Shown here: positions 1-6,316 of the stretch, piece after piece | Position numbering within the stretch: position 1 is the stretch's first letter | Layout: each line of letters starts with the position of its first letter | From: Bifidobacterium breve | GTDB lineage: Bacteria > Actinomycetota > Thermoleophilia > Miltoncostaeales > Miltoncostaeaceae | DNA: 10,937 bases | Direction of reading: 5' to 3' | NCBI GenBank assembly: GCA_945876305.1 | Contig: CAMCOB010000040.1 | Span: 1 to 10,937, forward strand | Notes under the pieces: model-generated | What the model saw: only the letters and a program-made list of their open reading frames with translations | Databases searched by the model: none | What the model was told of the DNA's origin: nothing | Made by a program: the position numbers and the translations under genes

Positions 1-367
1 CCGTGGTGGGGTGCTCGGCAAGGCCAAAGCCCTCCCCCGCAACCAGCACGATCTCGGGGAGCCCGGGCGGTGCGGCCGCATGCCCGGCCGAGCGCCGGTA
101 CACGCCCCCGCCCACCGCGGCCGGAAATGGCAGCGGTGGTGACGCACCCGCCACCTCTGCCCACGGCAACGTCAACGCCGCGAGGCGAGGTGCCTGATCG
201 ACTGGGTCCCGCCCACCGGCCAGTGGTGCGCACTCAATTCCGCCAGGTACCCATTCCACCGGCTCGAGGTCGGCGATTACGGCGAATGCGGAGGCGATCT
301 CCCCAGGTGTGCCGGTCACCCGGATGCGCCCTGGCACGCGGCTCGTACACTCAGCCACCGTGAACAC
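1..367 (-). CDS. Unrecognised protein, partial (runs off left edge)
   Basis: The minus strand is open from a GTG at 367 (alternative GTG at 358) to the edge of the window, about 122 codons without a stop, with mostly G or C in third codon positions. The opposite-strand frames here give arginine/proline-rich peptides typical of shadows. The visible part is rich in Ala, Gly, Pro and Val, with no membrane segment or signal peptide. The stretch near its visible end (GLPEIVLVAGEGFGLAEH) and a preceding AAVGGGVYRRS faintly recall the N-terminal half of chorismate-using enzymes (PabB/TrpE type), but this is too weak to name the gene. Its start region overlaps that of the rightward aldehyde dehydrogenase. 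I see no Shine-Dalgarno site. The coding call is moderately secure; the function is unknown. Confidence 0.5.
   Translation of the reverse strand, partial: MFTVAECTSRVPGRIRVTGTPGEIASAFAVIADLEPVEWVPGGIECAPLAGGRDPVDQAPRLAALTLPWAEVAGASPPLPFPAAVGGGVYRRSAGHAAAPPGLPEIVLVAGEGFGLAEHPTT
346..351 (+). promoter_or_regulatory. Leaderless -10 box (TACACT) for the 360-1670 gene
   Basis: TACACT fits TANNNT and ends 8 nt before the GTG at 360. No Shine-Dalgarno sequence lies between them and no clear -35 box is visible. This spacing would start the transcript at or within two bases of the start codon. Confidence 0.45.
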
Positions 368-1670
368 CACCACCGAGATGATCGATACCGCCCGCTACGC
401 GGTGCATGAGCTGGCCAAACTCGACCTGGATGCCCGGCTCGACCTGGTTGCATCGGGTGCGGCGGCCATCGCCGCTGAGGCGCAGGCGATTGAAGACATC
501 GCGGTGGCCGAGGCCGGTCAGGCCCGCAAGTTCGCCCGACGCGAGATCGCGAGCGCGCTCGAACTGCTGGATGCCCTCCCCCATCTGGCCGAGGCCATCC
601 GCGCACGGGATGTGCCATCCCGGTCGGGCAGCACCCGGCTGGAGTGGGCGCCGTACGGGGTGGTGTTTGGCTGGCATTCGGCCAACTCGCCCATCTGGGT
701 TCCCACGCTCATCGCGGCATCGGGTCTGGCGGGCGGCAATGCCCTGCTCAGCCGGCCATCGCGTCGTGTGGGTGGCACCACGGCGCGTGTGCTCGAGTCG
801 CTTACCTACCGCTGGCCCATCGGGGCGGTGCAACTGGTCACCACACCGCCCGAGGATGCCGAGGCGATGATGACCGAACCCGGAATCGGGGCAGTCGTGG
901 CCCATGCATCCACGGCCACCTGCAGGCGCCACATGGTGCGTCTGGCCGCCGCCTACGCCGAGGGAGCGATCCTGCGCCCGTATATCCCCGAGGCATCGGG
1001 AAACGACGCCATGGTGGTGCTGGACGGCGCCGACATGGAGCGCGCGGCGGCCGCGGCGGCGCTCGGCGGGTTCGCCAACGCGGGACAGCTGTGCATGGCC
1101 GCCAAGCGAATCATCGTGGAGCGCGCCGCCCGTGACGAGTTCGTGCCCCTGCTCGTGGAGGCAGTGGGTGATCTGGTGACAGGTCCGGCCGACGACGAGG
1201 CAACCGATGTGGCCCCCATTTCGGCTGCCGCGCTCGAGCGCGCACTGGCCGATCTGGACGAGGCAGTGGCGGCCGGCGGAATCATCATCACCGGCGGCAA
1301 CTCGGCCGGTGGCGTTTTGACCCCCACCGTCGTATTGCTGCCATCGCCCGCCCTGGGGTCGCGCCTGTGGCGCGAGGAGTCGTTCGCGCCGCTTCGGGGA
1401 ATGGCCATCGCCGACGACGCCCGCCATGCGGTGCGCCTTGCCAACGACTCGCCATTCGGGCTCGGCGCGGCCGTATTCGGACCGTCCGCACGCGCCAGAA
1501 CCGTGGCCGACGCGCTGAGGGGCGCCCGCATCACCATCAACGAGGGGCCGCTGTATCAGGACCCCCACCTGGTGGTAGGCGGCGTGGGCGACTCGGGGCT
1601 CGCCGGTGCGCGCCCGAAGGTTGAGCAACTGGTGTACGCCCGCCGCGTGCACGTGGCCGCGAACGGCTGA
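360..1670 (+). CDS. Aldehyde dehydrogenase superfamily protein, divergent
   Basis: Encodes 436 aa from the GTG at 360, somewhat shorter than the usual 470-500 aa. Reading from an ATG at 309 would add 17 unconserved residues and would place the -10-like box inside the gene, so 360 is preferred. Residues that can be matched to the family: Asn109 (in GWHSANSPIW, the PWN position), Glu211 (EASGND, the general base), Cys245 (FANAGQLCMAAKR, the nucleophile) and the E-E-x-F motif at 339-342. The family oxidises aldehydes to acids with NAD(P)+ in the cytoplasm. Two cofactor-site features are altered: the usual KPS is RPS (Arg132), and the FTGS segment reads AHASTATC near 181-188. Substrate and cofactor preference are therefore open. 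The gene converges on the next aldehyde dehydrogenase, with 5 bp between stop codons. Confidence 0.85.
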   Translation: MNTTTEMIDTARYAVHELAKLDLDARLDLVASGAAAIAAEAQAIEDIAVAEAGQARKFARREIASALELLDALPHLAEAIRARDVPSRSGSTRLEWAPYGVVFGWHSANSPIWVPTLIAASGLAGGNALLSRPSRRVGGTTARVLESLTYRWPIGAVQLVTTPPEDAEAMMTEPGIGAVVAHASTATCRRHMVRLAAAYAEGAILRPYIPEASGNDAMVVLDGADMERAAAAAALGGFANAGQLCMAAKRIIVERAARDEFVPLLVEAVGDLVTGPADDEATDVAPISAAALERALADLDEAVAAGGIIITGGNSAGGVLTPTVVLLPSPALGSRLWREESFAPLRGMAIADDARHAVRLANDSPFGLGAAVFGPSARARTVADALRGARITINEGPLYQDPHLVVGGVGDSGLAGARPKVEQLVYARRVHVAANG

Positions 1671-1675
1671 CTGCC

Positions 1676-3064
1676 TCAGGCGAGCACCCTCAGGTGCTGC
1701 CAGCGGATAAAGGCGTCGAGCCCGGGCTGCCCCAACTCGGCGCCGATACCCGACCCCTTCCAGCCTGCATACGGCGCATACGGCACCACCACACGCCACC
1801 CGTTGACGGCGACCGTGCCGCATTCGATGCGCTGGGCGGTCTCGAGCGTGCGACGTGAATCACCCCCGCACAGATACGACACCAGCCCGTAATCCGGACG
1901 GTTCACCTCGGCCACTGCGGCGTCCAGGTCGTCGTAGGGCATCACCACAACCACGGGGGTGAAGGGCTCCTCATCAACCAGCAGCACGCCGGGGCCCGCA
2001 TTAGTGACCAGCGCGGGCTCCACGTAGTTGCCGTCGAGGAGCGCGCCGCCCTCAACGGTGGCACCCTTGGCGCGGGCATCGTCCATGAGCATGGCGTGGC
2101 GGTCGCGTCCGCGGTCGGTGGCCATTGGGCCCAGATTCAGCGCGGCGATACCGGGGCGCAGGCGGTTGAGGAAGTCGGCTTCAAGGTGGCGCGGCACCAG
2201 AACCCGATTGACGGCATAACAGGCCTGTCCGCAGTTTGCGTAGCCCTGCATGAGGGCCACCTCGGCCGCCACATCGAGGTCGGCGTCGTCGAGCACCAGT
2301 AGGGCCCCGTGGCCGCCGAGCTCCAGCGACAGTGCCTTGAGACGCGGTGATGCCCATGCGGCGATCTGCTCGGCCACGCGGCGCGATCCGGTAAAGGCCA
2401 CCTTGTCCACGCCCGGATGCGTGCACAGCGCCTCGCCGAGAATTGGGCCGTCGCCGGTGATGCACGAGATAACCCCATCGGGAACCCCGGCCTCAGTGGC
2501 CAGATCGCACAGACGGCGCGCTGCCAACGGGGCCTCGATCGCCGGCTTCACGATCATGGTGCAACCCGCCGCCATCGCGGGCCCCAACTTCCACAGCACC
2601 AGGGCCACCGGGAAGTTCCACGGCGTGATTGCGGCCACCACGCCGATAGGTGCCGGACGCACAATGGAGCCGGTGCTCAGATTGGCGCCGGGCAGCTGAC
2701 GGGTCCACATGCGCTCGGCCTCGCCAGCGAAGTGGTGCACCACCTCGCATGCACGGGCCACCTCCGCCTGCGCCTCACCGATCGGCTTGCCCTCTTCATG
2801 GTGAATGAGCTCGGCGATCTCACCCTGGTGCGCATCAAGAACGTGTGCGTACTTGGTCATCACGGCCGCGCGACCCAACGGACCCAGGGCATCCCATGCC
2901 GGAAGCGCCGCACGGGCTGCGGCCACCGCACGGTCAACGTCCTCCGGGCGGCCCGCGGCCACCTCGGCCATCACAGCACCGGTCGCGCGATCATCAACCG
3001 GAAGCCACTCCGGAGTGTCCACCCGCGCATCGCCGATAATCAGCGGAAGGCGGGCAGCAGCCAC
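1676..3064 (-). CDS. NAD(P)-dependent aldehyde dehydrogenase, succinate-semialdehyde type
   Basis: Encodes 462 aa from a GTG at 3064. An in-frame ATG at 3112 would add 16 Arg-rich residues and overlap the upstream gene by 43 bp, whereas GTG 3064 leaves a 5-nt gap with an AAGG about 10 nt upstream. All family hallmarks are present: PWNFP (Asn150), IVKPA (Lys173), FTGS 224-227, SLELGGHG (Glu248), GQACYAVNR (Cys282) and EEPF at 365-368. The Cys context with a following Asn-Arg resembles succinate-semialdehyde and related dehydrogenases that convert an aldehyde to the acid in the cytosol. The exact substrate cannot be read from sequence; glycolaldehyde, lactaldehyde or other semialdehydes are alternatives. 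It appears cotranscribed with the small gene just upstream (3070-3477). Its stop lies 5 bp from the stop of the rightward homologue. Confidence 0.93.
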   Translation of the reverse strand: MAAARLPLIIGDARVDTPEWLPVDDRATGAVMAEVAAGRPEDVDRAVAAARAALPAWDALGPLGRAAVMTKYAHVLDAHQGEIAELIHHEEGKPIGEAQAEVARACEVVHHFAGEAERMWTRQLPGANLSTGSIVRPAPIGVVAAITPWNFPVALVLWKLGPAMAAGCTMIVKPAIEAPLAARRLCDLATEAGVPDGVISCITGDGPILGEALCTHPGVDKVAFTGSRRVAEQIAAWASPRLKALSLELGGHGALLVLDDADLDVAAEVALMQGYANCGQACYAVNRVLVPRHLEADFLNRLRPGIAALNLGPMATDRGRDRHAMLMDDARAKGATVEGGALLDGNYVEPALVTNAGPGVLLVDEEPFTPVVVVMPYDDLDAAVAEVNRPDYGLVSYLCGGDSRRTLETAQRIECGTVAVNGWRVVVPYAPYAGWKGSGIGAELGQPGLDAFIRWQHLRVLA

Positions 3065-3069
3065 GCGGA

Positions 3070-3477
3070 TCAGGCCTTGCCGGCGACTCGGACGACGCTG
3101 CGCACGCGCCACGCGGGCCGATAACCCTCAACGTCCTGAATCTCCACCGTTGACAAGCGGCGGGCATCCTGGGCATCAGCTGCCCATACCTCGATCACGT
3201 GCACATCGCGGCGCTCAAATTGCACGTCGGAGTCAACCCACTCGGCGTAGATCACGCTGTAGCGGTGCGTGCCGGGCGCCTTTGGCGTGAGCGGCTTCAA
3301 CACACCCAGCGACCACTTATCGTCGCCAGCCGAACGCTCTTCGAGTGCCTTCCGCGCTGCCGTGCGGGCACGCTTAAGGTCGGGCGCCTCGAACACGACC
3401 CGGCCTGCCACCCGAGGGCGGCGGGCGCCAGGGAGGCGCCTCAAAAGTGTGATTTCCCAAGCGGGTGCTTGACCCAT
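3070..3477 (-). CDS. Conserved-looking small protein of unknown function
   Basis: Encodes 135 aa from ATG 3477. I do not recognise the family. The protein is soluble-looking, without a signal peptide or membrane segment. It shows alternating strand and helix patterns: an N-terminal strand (WEITLLRRL), an Arg/Ala-rich helix around 35-48, a Trp-containing central strand region (KWSLGVLKP, YSVIYAEW), and a C-terminal strand-rich stretch (HVIEVWAAD, WRVRSVVRV). There are no cysteines and no obvious catalytic motif. A TANNNT box lies 9 nt before the ATG and there is no Shine-Dalgarno. It ends 5 nt before the GTG of the aldehyde dehydrogenase and probably leads that operon; I infer no function from this. 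Confidence 0.7.
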   Translation of the reverse strand: MGQAPAWEITLLRRLPGARRPRVAGRVVFEAPDLKRARTAARKALEERSAGDDKWSLGVLKPLTPKAPGTHRYSVIYAEWVDSDVQFERRDVHVIEVWAADAQDARRLSTVEIQDVEGYRPAWRVRSVVRVAGKA

Positions 3478-3486
3478 CGATCGTGA

Positions 3487-3492
3487 AAGGTA
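3487..3492 (-). promoter_or_regulatory. Leaderless -10 box (TACCTT) for the 3070-3477 gene
   Basis: On the minus strand TACCTT lies 9 nt before the ATG at 3477. No Shine-Dalgarno site is present in between, so a transcript with no or a very short leader is likely. Confidence 0.4.
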
Positions 3493-3532
3493 GCGGTGTG
3501 TTGCCTCGCGCGCCGTAATGCACGGTCACCGT

Positions 3533-3550
3533 TCTTATGGTGCAATAAGA
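3533..3550. promoter_or_regulatory. AT-rich dyad, candidate operator
   Basis: TCTTAT and ATAAGA form a perfect 6-bp inverted repeat with a 6-nt centre (ggtgca). It sits in the divergent control region between the 3477 gene and sua5, and stands out as an AT-rich island in GC-rich DNA. A TACTAT box follows at 3553-3558. It may be a protein-binding site for either promoter; no regulator is identified. Confidence 0.3.
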
Positions 3551-3568
3551 TCTACTATTTACTGAAGA

Positions 3569-3595
3569 CCGCGGGCGTCGTGGCAATGCCCGCGG
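3569..3595. promoter_or_regulatory. 8-bp GC hairpin in divergent control region
   Basis: CCGCGGGC (3569-3576) and GCCCGCGG (3588-3595) are perfect inverted arms around an 11-nt loop. No T-run follows on either strand, so it is not a standard terminator. It could be an operator or a leader structure of transcripts reading toward sua5. A TAGGGT box follows at 3599-3604. Confidence 0.35.
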
Positions 3596-3683
3596 CGCTA
3601 GGGTCACACTGCCGTATCCGAGAGAGAGTCAGCCTCATGCAGCACGTCACAATGCGCCACGCGGCCGCCATTCCGGCGGGCCT

Positions 3684-3689
3684 TATTGT
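3684..3689 (+). promoter_or_regulatory. Leaderless -10 box (TATTGT) for sua5
   Basis: TATTGT ends 9 nt before ATG 3699 and no Shine-Dalgarno lies between. Spacing suits a leaderless or near-leaderless transcript. Other TANNNT boxes at 3553 and 3599 could give longer leaders. Confidence 0.4.
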
Positions 3690-3698
3690 CACCAACGC

Positions 3699-4697
3699 AT
3701 GGATGTACCCCGTCGGCACATCCCCGGCGTGCCCGGCGTCGTGACCGACGGCGTCGCCGCGGGGGCCCGGATCCTCGCTGCCGGTGGGCTGGTGGCCTTC
3801 CCCACCGAGACCGTCTATGGCCTGGGCGCCGATGCGCGGAACCCAGATGCCGTCGCCCGCATCTTCGCTGCGAAGGGCCGCCCCACGGACCATCCGCTCA
3901 TTTGCCATATCGCATCGGTCGACGACCTCGCGCCCTTGGTGGCCGAGGTGACCCCTGCCGCCCGGGCGCTGGCCGATGCCTTCTGGCCCGGGCCGCTCAC
4001 CCTTGTGATGACGAGATCTGCAGCCGTGCCCGACGCGGTGACCGGTGGCCGCGACACGGTGGCCGTTCGGGTGCCCGATCACCCGGTGGCGCTTGCGTTG
4101 CTGCGTGCGTTCGGCGGTCCAGTGGCTGCCCCATCGGCCAATCGCTTTGGGCGCCCGAGCCCCACCCGGGCCGATGACGTGCGCGACGAGCTCGGCGATG
4201 GGGTTGATCTGGTTCTCGACGGCGGCCCATGCGCCATCGGCGTGGAGAGCACGGTGCTCGATCTTGTAAGTGACCCCCCACAGGTGCTTCGCCCGGGGGG
4301 AATCTCGGCCGACGACATCGCGCGGGTCATGAACGCCCCCGTGAGCGCCACCTCAAGCGGGCCCGCCCGTGCCCCGGGCATGCTCGAGGCCCACTACGCC
4401 CCTGGTGCACGCGTTGAGGTGGTCTCCGCCGATGCCGCCGCCGCCAGGGCTGCCGATCTCACGGCTGCGGGCACGTCCGTGGCGCTGCTCGCACCCCATG
4501 CCATCTCCCCTCTTCCCGACTCCGTGCTGGTGCTCGGGCCGGCGGGTGCACCAGATGCCTATGCGGCCCTGCTCTACGCCGCATTCCGCCGGGCAGATGC
4601 AGCGAGATGCCAGGTGATCCTGGCCGTTCCACCCCCCGCTCGTGGCATCGGCGTGGCCGTACGCGACCGCCTTGCACGGGCCGCCGCCAGCGCGTAG
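3699..4697 (+). CDS. sua5: L-threonylcarbamoyladenylate synthase, Sua5 type
   Basis: Encodes 332 aa. The enzyme makes threonylcarbamoyl-AMP from threonine, bicarbonate and ATP in the cytoplasm; TsaD and partners then transfer the group to A37 of ANN-reading tRNAs (t6A). The YrdC-like domain spans about 14-205, with FPTETVYGLG (34-43), the K-x-R triad (Lys59, Arg61) and SAN (146-148), followed by GVESTV (181-186) and VLRPG. APGMLEAHYAP (225-235) marks the linker to the C-terminal Sua5 domain (about 238-332), which separates it from the short TsaC form; length matches Sua5 proteins of about 340 aa. The linker reads MLEAHYAP where MKYRHYAP is more common. It stands alone in its direction upstream, and gpx follows after 50 bp with its own start signals. 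Confidence 0.93.
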   Translation: MDVPRRHIPGVPGVVTDGVAAGARILAAGGLVAFPTETVYGLGADARNPDAVARIFAAKGRPTDHPLICHIASVDDLAPLVAEVTPAARALADAFWPGPLTLVMTRSAAVPDAVTGGRDTVAVRVPDHPVALALLRAFGGPVAAPSANRFGRPSPTRADDVRDELGDGVDLVLDGGPCAIGVESTVLDLVSDPPQVLRPGGISADDIARVMNAPVSATSSGPARAPGMLEAHYAPGARVEVVSADAAAARAADLTAAGTSVALLAPHAISPLPDSVLVLGPAGAPDAYAALLYAAFRRADAARCQVILAVPPPARGIGVAVRDRLARAAASA

Positions 4698-4735
4698 CCC
4701 AACCGATCCCCCTGCACGACAGAACACGCAGGGCA

Positions 4736-4741
4736 TACCCT
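4736..4741 (+). promoter_or_regulatory. Leaderless -10 box (TACCCT) for gpx
   Basis: TACCCT ends exactly 6 nt before ATG 4748, which puts the expected transcription start on the A of the start codon. There is no usable Shine-Dalgarno. This is the best-spaced of the four such boxes in the window. Confidence 0.55.
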
Positions 4742-4747
4742 TACGCC

Positions 4748-5338
4748 ATGCGTTCCCTCGTGGCAGCCATCGCCGTCGCATCGGCGCTCGTATCTGCGGT
4801 GCCAGCCGTGGCCGCCACAGCAGATACCGGAGCGGTGGTACCCACCGCCAACCGCGGCGCTCCACTCCTCACCGGATCCTACGACCGCCTCGGCGGTAAG
4901 CGGATCAACCTCGCATCGCTGCGAGGGCGGGTGGTGATGGTGGTCAACACCGCGAGCCACTGTGGGTTTACCTCCCAGTACAAAGGCCTTGAGGCCCTTT
5001 GGAAGGTCAGCCGTGCCGATGGCCTGACCGTACTCGGGGTGCCATCGCGCGACTTCAAGCAGGAGCTGCCAAGCGACGGTCAGGTGGCCAAGTTCTGCAA
5101 GCTCAACTTCGGGGTCACGTTCCCCATGCTGCGCATCTCGAAGGTGACCGGGCCCAAGGCCATCCCGCTCATGCGCGGCCTCGCAGCACCGTCGTGGAGC
5201 CACCAGCCCGACTGGAACTTCAACAAGTACCTCGTTGACCGCAAGGGGCGCGTCGCCATGCGCTTCACCTCGTCAGTGGAGCCGGACGCGCCCGAGGTGA
5301 CCCGGGCCATCAACGCCCTGCTGGCCGAGAAGGCCTGA
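4748..5338 (+). CDS. Glutathione peroxidase-family thiol peroxidase, exported
   Basis: Encodes 196 aa from ATG 4748; the longer open frame back to 4607 lies inside sua5 and is a shadow. Residues 1-23 form a signal peptide (Arg, long Ala/Val-rich core, AVAA then TA), so the mature protein acts outside the membrane. The peroxidase fold is recognised from VVNTASHCGFTSQY (peroxidatic Cys72), Gln105 in SRDFKQE, FCKLNFGVTFPM and PDWNFNKYLVDRKG (Trp156, Asn157). It is a cysteine, not selenocysteine, enzyme. The common FPCNQF segment is replaced by VPSRDF, so that family cysteine is absent, while Cys117 is kept. It probably reduces hydroperoxides with a thioredoxin-like or other thiol donor rather than glutathione; this is inferred. 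Its last 47 codons are repeated at 8607-8751. Confidence 0.9.
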   Translation: MRSLVAAIAVASALVSAVPAVAATADTGAVVPTANRGAPLLTGSYDRLGGKRINLASLRGRVVMVVNTASHCGFTSQYKGLEALWKVSRADGLTVLGVPSRDFKQELPSDGQVAKFCKLNFGVTFPMLRISKVTGPKAIPLMRGLAAPSWSHQPDWNFNKYLVDRKGRVAMRFTSSVEPDAPEVTRAINALLAEKA

Positions 5339-5377
5339 GCGACGCCCAGGAGGCGCGCCCTGGCCCCCCGGAGACGA
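5194..5377 (+). repeat. gpx-tail direct repeat, copy 1 (184 bp)
   Basis: Runs from the last base of codon 149 of gpx through its stop codon (5336-5338) and 39 bp of downstream spacer. It aligns with 8607-8791 in the same orientation with four substitutions and one 1-bp length difference by hand comparison. This copy is the functional one because it is continuous with the rest of gpx. Confidence 0.95.
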
Positions 5378-5385
5378 CGCCTCGT

Positions 5386-5404
5386 TGTGGCTCGCCAAGA
5401 TGTT
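5386..5404 (+). repeat. Likely IS terminal sequence (TGTGGCTCGC...), left edge
   Basis: TGTGGCTCGC at 5386-5395 begins with TGT, as many IS481-family ends do, and sits right at the 3' end of the transposase remnant. The same 10-mer occurs at 8591-8600. The matching inverted end (GCGAGCCACA) was not found on the other side of the remnant. Confidence 0.5.
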
Positions 5405-5840
5405 GTTCCCCAGAAGCCACGCCAGCCGGGAGGCTGACGTCTGCCGGTTGAGGAATGCGTGGGATCGGTAGTGATTACAGAACCGCAGCCAGGAGGAAAG
5501 GGCACCGGTTCGTTCTGCTCGGGAGACATAGATCGCTCCGTATGCCCAGCGCTGGTTGAGGGGCTGGATGAAGCGCTCGGCTTTGCCATTGGTCCGTTGC
5601 CGGTGGGGGCGGGTGCGGCTATGGCGGATACCCATCTCGGCACAGGTCTGGCGGTGAAGGTGCGAGCGGTAGGCCGATCGATTATCGGGGAGGATCCGCT
5701 CAACCACGATCCTCTGGGTGGAAAACCACTCCACAGCGCGCAGCAGGAAGCCGCAGGCGGTCTCTTTCTTCTCATTCGCCAACACCTCGCAGTAGACAAG
5801 GCGGGTAGCGCCGTCGGCTGCTCGGACGTGAGGGCCTCTC
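5390..5840 (-). pseudogene. IS481-type transposase remnant (C-terminal catalytic part)
   Basis: About 150 residues match the rve-type catalytic core of IS481-family transposases: DGATRLVYCEVLANEKKET, RIVVERILPDNRSAYRS, GIRHSRTRPHRQRTNGKAER and the terminal WLLGNNILASHN. The three acidic positions are visible: Asp at about 5815, Asp at about 5686 (LPDNRSAY) and Glu at about 5578 (NGKAER), the last two 35 residues apart. The usual LTDNGSAY is LPDNRSAY and VDDATR is ADGATR, which suggests decay. The N-terminal helix-turn-helix half (roughly 150 or more residues) is missing: upstream of about 5840 no frame continues the match. The open frame continues past the natural C-terminus into the antisense of gpx, which carries no meaning. 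The element is almost certainly inactive. Confidence 0.85.
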
Positions 5841-5898
5841 ACCTCGCGAGCTCGATTTTCCACTGGCCTACTGACATTCCCGCGCGAGGAGGCGGTCC

Positions 5899-6161
5899 AT
5901 GGGAAACGATCACGATCCGTACTTCGGTCTTCCGATAACCGCGAGTGGGAGGCGACGGCGGACCTACTCGAGACCAAGTTGATGTACGAGAAGGTGGTCC
6001 AGTCGTGGCCGGCACGTCGCCACGATGAGATGCGGGCACCACCCGAAATGGCCACACTTAATGAGCTCGTACCGGGTCATTCCCACGGTCCCGGTATCTG
6101 CGAATGCGCATCGTCTGCGACCTCGTGGGGGCCGGAGCCGAAAGCATCCTCAACGGCATAG
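5899..6161 (+). pseudogene. Possible decayed gene start with a frameshift
   Basis: A GGAGG-containing site (about 5887-5893) precedes ATG 5899, which opens MGNDHDPYFGLP. About 5930 the coding character moves to the -1 frame, which continues from 5934 as DNREWEATADLLETKLMYEK and on to a stop at 6159-6161. Codons in the second frame favour G/C third positions for about 40 codons, then the signal fades. A single base change in length near 5929-5936 would join the two parts. I do not recognise the product. This fills most of the otherwise gene-free stretch 5841-6220, and the rest of that stretch shows nothing I can name. Confidence 0.25.
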
Positions 6162-6220
6162 CCCACGGCACTCCTTGCCACGATGTGACGGGCGGCACTG
6201 GCGCACCCTGTGGGCCAAGG

Positions 6221-6261
6221 AAAAGCCCCCCGTGACGATGATGCTGTCACGGGGGGCTTTT
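6221..6261 (-). terminator. Strong bidirectional Rho-independent terminator
   Basis: AAAAGCCCCCCGTGAC and GTCACGGGGGGCTTTT are perfect 16-bp inverted arms around a 9-nt loop (6237-6245). The GC-rich stem is flanked by AAAA and TTTT, so it can act on both strands. It lies 55 bp past the stop of the transporter gene and would end the leftward adh-fmdB-transporter transcript. It would also block any rightward transcript from the IS remnant side. Confidence 0.9.
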
Positions 6262-6316
6262 CGGGGCAGGGATGCCCCTTCCTACCGGGGCCCGGCAAAC
6301 GTTGCCGGTGGCCGCG

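Noticed and set aside
351..1823. 490-codon open frame on the minus strand across the first aldehyde dehydrogenase gene
   Set aside because: It mirrors the codon structure of the real gene in GC-rich DNA, has an odd His/Arg/Gly-rich composition, and spans two real genes. It is an antisense shadow.
3637..3744. 35-codon open frame before and overlapping sua5
   Set aside because: It has a weak ribosome site, no recognisable peptide and ends inside sua5. It is kept only as part of the control-region observation.
5339..5377. CCAGG/CCTGG pairing after gpx as a terminator
   Set aside because: The stem is only 5 bp with no T-run; it is better explained as ordinary GC-rich spacer.
5273..5390. Continuation of the transposase frame into the antisense of gpx
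   Set aside because: The transposase match ends at about ASHN. The rest is the complement of gpx and of its spacer, and the same peptide recurs antisense to copy 2.
5459..5938. 159-codon plus-strand frame opposite the transposase remnant
   Set aside because: It is the antisense of conserved transposase motifs, so a shadow.
6077..6298. 73-codon minus-strand frame including the terminator
   Set aside because: It would have to translate through the perfect terminator hairpin, lacks a start signal, and its peptide is not recognised.
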